Of a stretch of 5,713 bases of DNA, positions 5,346 to 5,713 are shown piece after piece. Source of the DNA: Methanocalculus sp. (GTDB taxonomy: Archaea; Halobacteriota; Methanomicrobia; Methanomicrobiales; Methanocorpusculaceae); assembly GCF_030651615.1 (NCBI RefSeq), contig NZ_JAUSCG010000006.1, positions 1-5,713 on the forward strand, written 5' to 3'. The notes under the pieces are model-generated. The model was not told the origin of the DNA and did no database searches. It worked only from the letters and a program-made list of their open reading frames with translations. The translations under genes and the position numbers were made by a program. Position 1 is the stretch's first letter. Every line of letters starts with the position of its first letter.

Positions 5346-5376
5346 CTATCATACGTGATAGGTCTTAAACTGATAG
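5346..5376. promoter_or_regulatory. Iterated CTATCA/TGATAG sites around the RHH gene TATA box
   Basis: CTATCA (5346-5351) and TGATAG (5356-5361) form an inverted repeat with a four-base centre. A third copy, TGATAG, follows at 5371-5376, 15 bases from the second. The copies lie on both sides of the TATA-like element at 5364-5370. Such half-site clusters are typical for small dimeric repressors that bind cooperatively. Confidence 0.5.
5364..5370 (-). promoter_or_regulatory. Candidate TATA box of the RHH gene
   Basis: The - strand reads GTTTAAG. The expected start of transcription is near 5340, about 38 bases before ATG 5302, just at the edge of the palindromic operator. Confidence 0.5.
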
Positions 5377-5394
5377 CAACTTTTCAGGGGTGAA

Positions 5395-5450
5395 GGGGGA
5401 TCCCGGCTGAGTGGAGATCCTGAGTACCTGCAGAACGGCCGGGCCGGGTG
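5395..5450 (+). repeat. Repeat unit A, copy 1
   Basis: 56 bases, starting GGGGGATCCCGGCTG and ending CGGCCGGGCCGGGTG. CCCGGC at 5402-5407 can pair with GCCGGG at either 5438-5443 or 5443-5448, giving a hairpin with a loop of about 30-35 bases that contains the PstI palindrome CTGCAG. Confidence 0.9.
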
Positions 5451-5508
5451 TGTCGTATAAGGCAAAAAGTATCAGCTGGCCATTATACAATAAGACAATC
5501 ATAAGGAG
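5451..5508 (+). repeat. Linker S1, copy 1
   Basis: 58 AT-rich bases. GTATAAGGC (5455-5463) pairs with GCC-A-TTATAC (5479-5488) with one bulged A, a hairpin with a 15-base loop. TTATACAA and, further on, AAGGAGG resemble a TATA box and a Shine-Dalgarno site, without a convincing gene behind them. Confidence 0.88.
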
Positions 5509-5564
5509 GGGGGATCCCGGCTGGGTGGAGATCCTGAGTACCTGCAGAACGGCCGGGCCGGGTG
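5509..5564 (+). repeat. Repeat unit A, copy 2
   Basis: 56 bases, differing from copy 1 by one substitution (A 5410 to G 5524). The end GCCGGGTG followed by ATC of linker S2 lengthens the possible stem with GATCCCGGC at its start, apart from a two-base TG bulge. Confidence 0.9.
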
Positions 5565-5584
5565 ATCTTCCTGAAGGGGTGAAG
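5565..5584 (+). repeat. Linker S2
   Basis: 20 bases (ATCTTCCTGAAGGGGTGAAG). Its last half recurs directly before copy A1 at 5386-5394, which shows that the array probably begins, or was broken, within an S2 linker next to the RHH promoter. Confidence 0.8.
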
Positions 5585-5640
5585 GGGGGATCCCGGCTGA
5601 GGGAGATCCTGAGTACCTGCAGAACGGCCGGGCCGGGGTG
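5585..5640 (+). repeat. Repeat unit A, copy 3
   Basis: 56 bases with two balancing indels against copy 1: one T lost near the start (GAGTGGAG to GAGGGAG) and one G gained near the end (GGGCCGGGG). The CCCGGC/GCCGGG pairing is kept. Confidence 0.9.
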
Positions 5641-5698
5641 TGTCGTATAAGGCAAAAAGTATCAGCTGGCCATTATACAATGAGACAATCATAAGGAG
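5641..5698 (+). repeat. Linker S1, copy 2
   Basis: 58 bases, 57 identical to copy 1 (A 5492 to G 5682). The hairpin arms GTATAAGGC and GCC-A-TTATAC are unchanged. Confidence 0.88.
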
Positions 5699-5713
5699 GG
5701 GGGATCCCGGCTG
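5699..5713 (+). repeat. Repeat unit A, copy 4, cut by the window edge
   Basis: The first 15 bases match unit A exactly (five G, then ATCCCGGCTG), so at least one more copy follows to the right. Confidence 0.85.

Larger units (their letters stand above)
5386..5713. repeat. Composite direct-repeat array with alternating linkers; continues beyond the window
   Basis: This gene-free stretch is wholly repeat. Order: half linker S2 (AGGGGTGAA, 5386-5394), A1, S1, A2, S2, A3, S1', A4 (cut). A is a 56-base GC-rich unit, S1 a 58-base AT-rich linker, S2 a 20-base linker. All A copies have the same orientation. Equivalent points (A1 to A3, S1 to S1') are exactly 190 bases apart, so the higher-order unit is A-S1-A-S2. 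Copies differ by only one or two bases, so duplication is recent or the copies are kept alike. The array is not a CRISPR: its spacers repeat and have two different lengths. Confidence 0.93.

Noticed and set aside
5405..5440. TPP-riboswitch-like text (CTGAG, TACCTG, GAAC) in unit A
   Set aside because: The conserved core order (CTGAGA, then ACC, then GAACCTGA with a GCG-AGGGA end) is absent, and the copies are not next to a thiamine gene in the right orientation.
5365..5655. Reading frame of 96 codons on the - strand through the array
   Set aside because: Starts at a TTG without a ribosome site, consists only of translated repeat, and overlaps an equally open + strand frame; composition explains both.
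5386..5713. CRISPR array
   Set aside because: Units are 56 bases, too long and GC-rich, the spacers have two lengths (58 and 20), and the 58-base spacer is itself repeated almost exactly.

Overview
The window looks like chromosomal DNA of a methanogenic archaeon, most likely of the order Methanomicrobiales (Euryarchaeota). The evidence is the run Bud32 kinase tail, XTP/dITP pyrophosphatase and ribosomal protein L40e, an archaeal sulfide-type Thi4, an archaeal-type HtpX, tRNA genes without encoded CCA, TATA-box-like promoters, oligo-T terminators and GGTGA/AGGAGG ribosome binding sites. The order-level assignment is inference from protein character and synteny; no search was run.

Left part (1-1267, + strand): the C-terminal part of Bud32 (probably of a Kae1-Bud32 fusion) is cut by the left edge. 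The XTP/dITP diphosphatase follows 8 bases after its stop, then the 48-residue zinc-ribbon protein L40e. This is a housekeeping cluster for tRNA modification, nucleotide-pool cleaning and translation. It ends in a short T-rich/A-rich stretch that can terminate transcription from both sides.

Middle part (1315-3745): on the - strand thi4 (thiazole synthase for thiamine) is followed after 16 bases by a DUF1917/BLES03-like protein of unknown function with a strong Shine-Dalgarno site, so the two look like an operon. HtpX, a membrane zinc protease, is divergent from thi4 across a promoter region of about 100 bases.

Right-centre part (3746-5074): tRNA-Gly(TCC), preceded by a perfect 16-base palindrome, then a secreted lipoprotein made of two tandem Cache-like sensor domains, then tRNA-Val(CAC).

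Right end (5012-5713): this part looks accessory. A small ribbon-helix-helix protein is encoded on the - strand, and its last 20 codons and stop lie inside the antisense of tRNA-Val, a typical scar of an element inserted at a tRNA 3' end. Its promoter carries two nested inverted-repeat systems that look like operators. Beyond it is a composite repeat array: 56-base GC-rich units (three full, one cut by the window edge), all in one orientation, separated alternately by a 58-base AT-rich linker and a 20-base linker, giving a 190-base super-period. The array runs off the right edge. I cannot assign it to a known class; it and the adjoining regulator are the part of the window most worth a second look.
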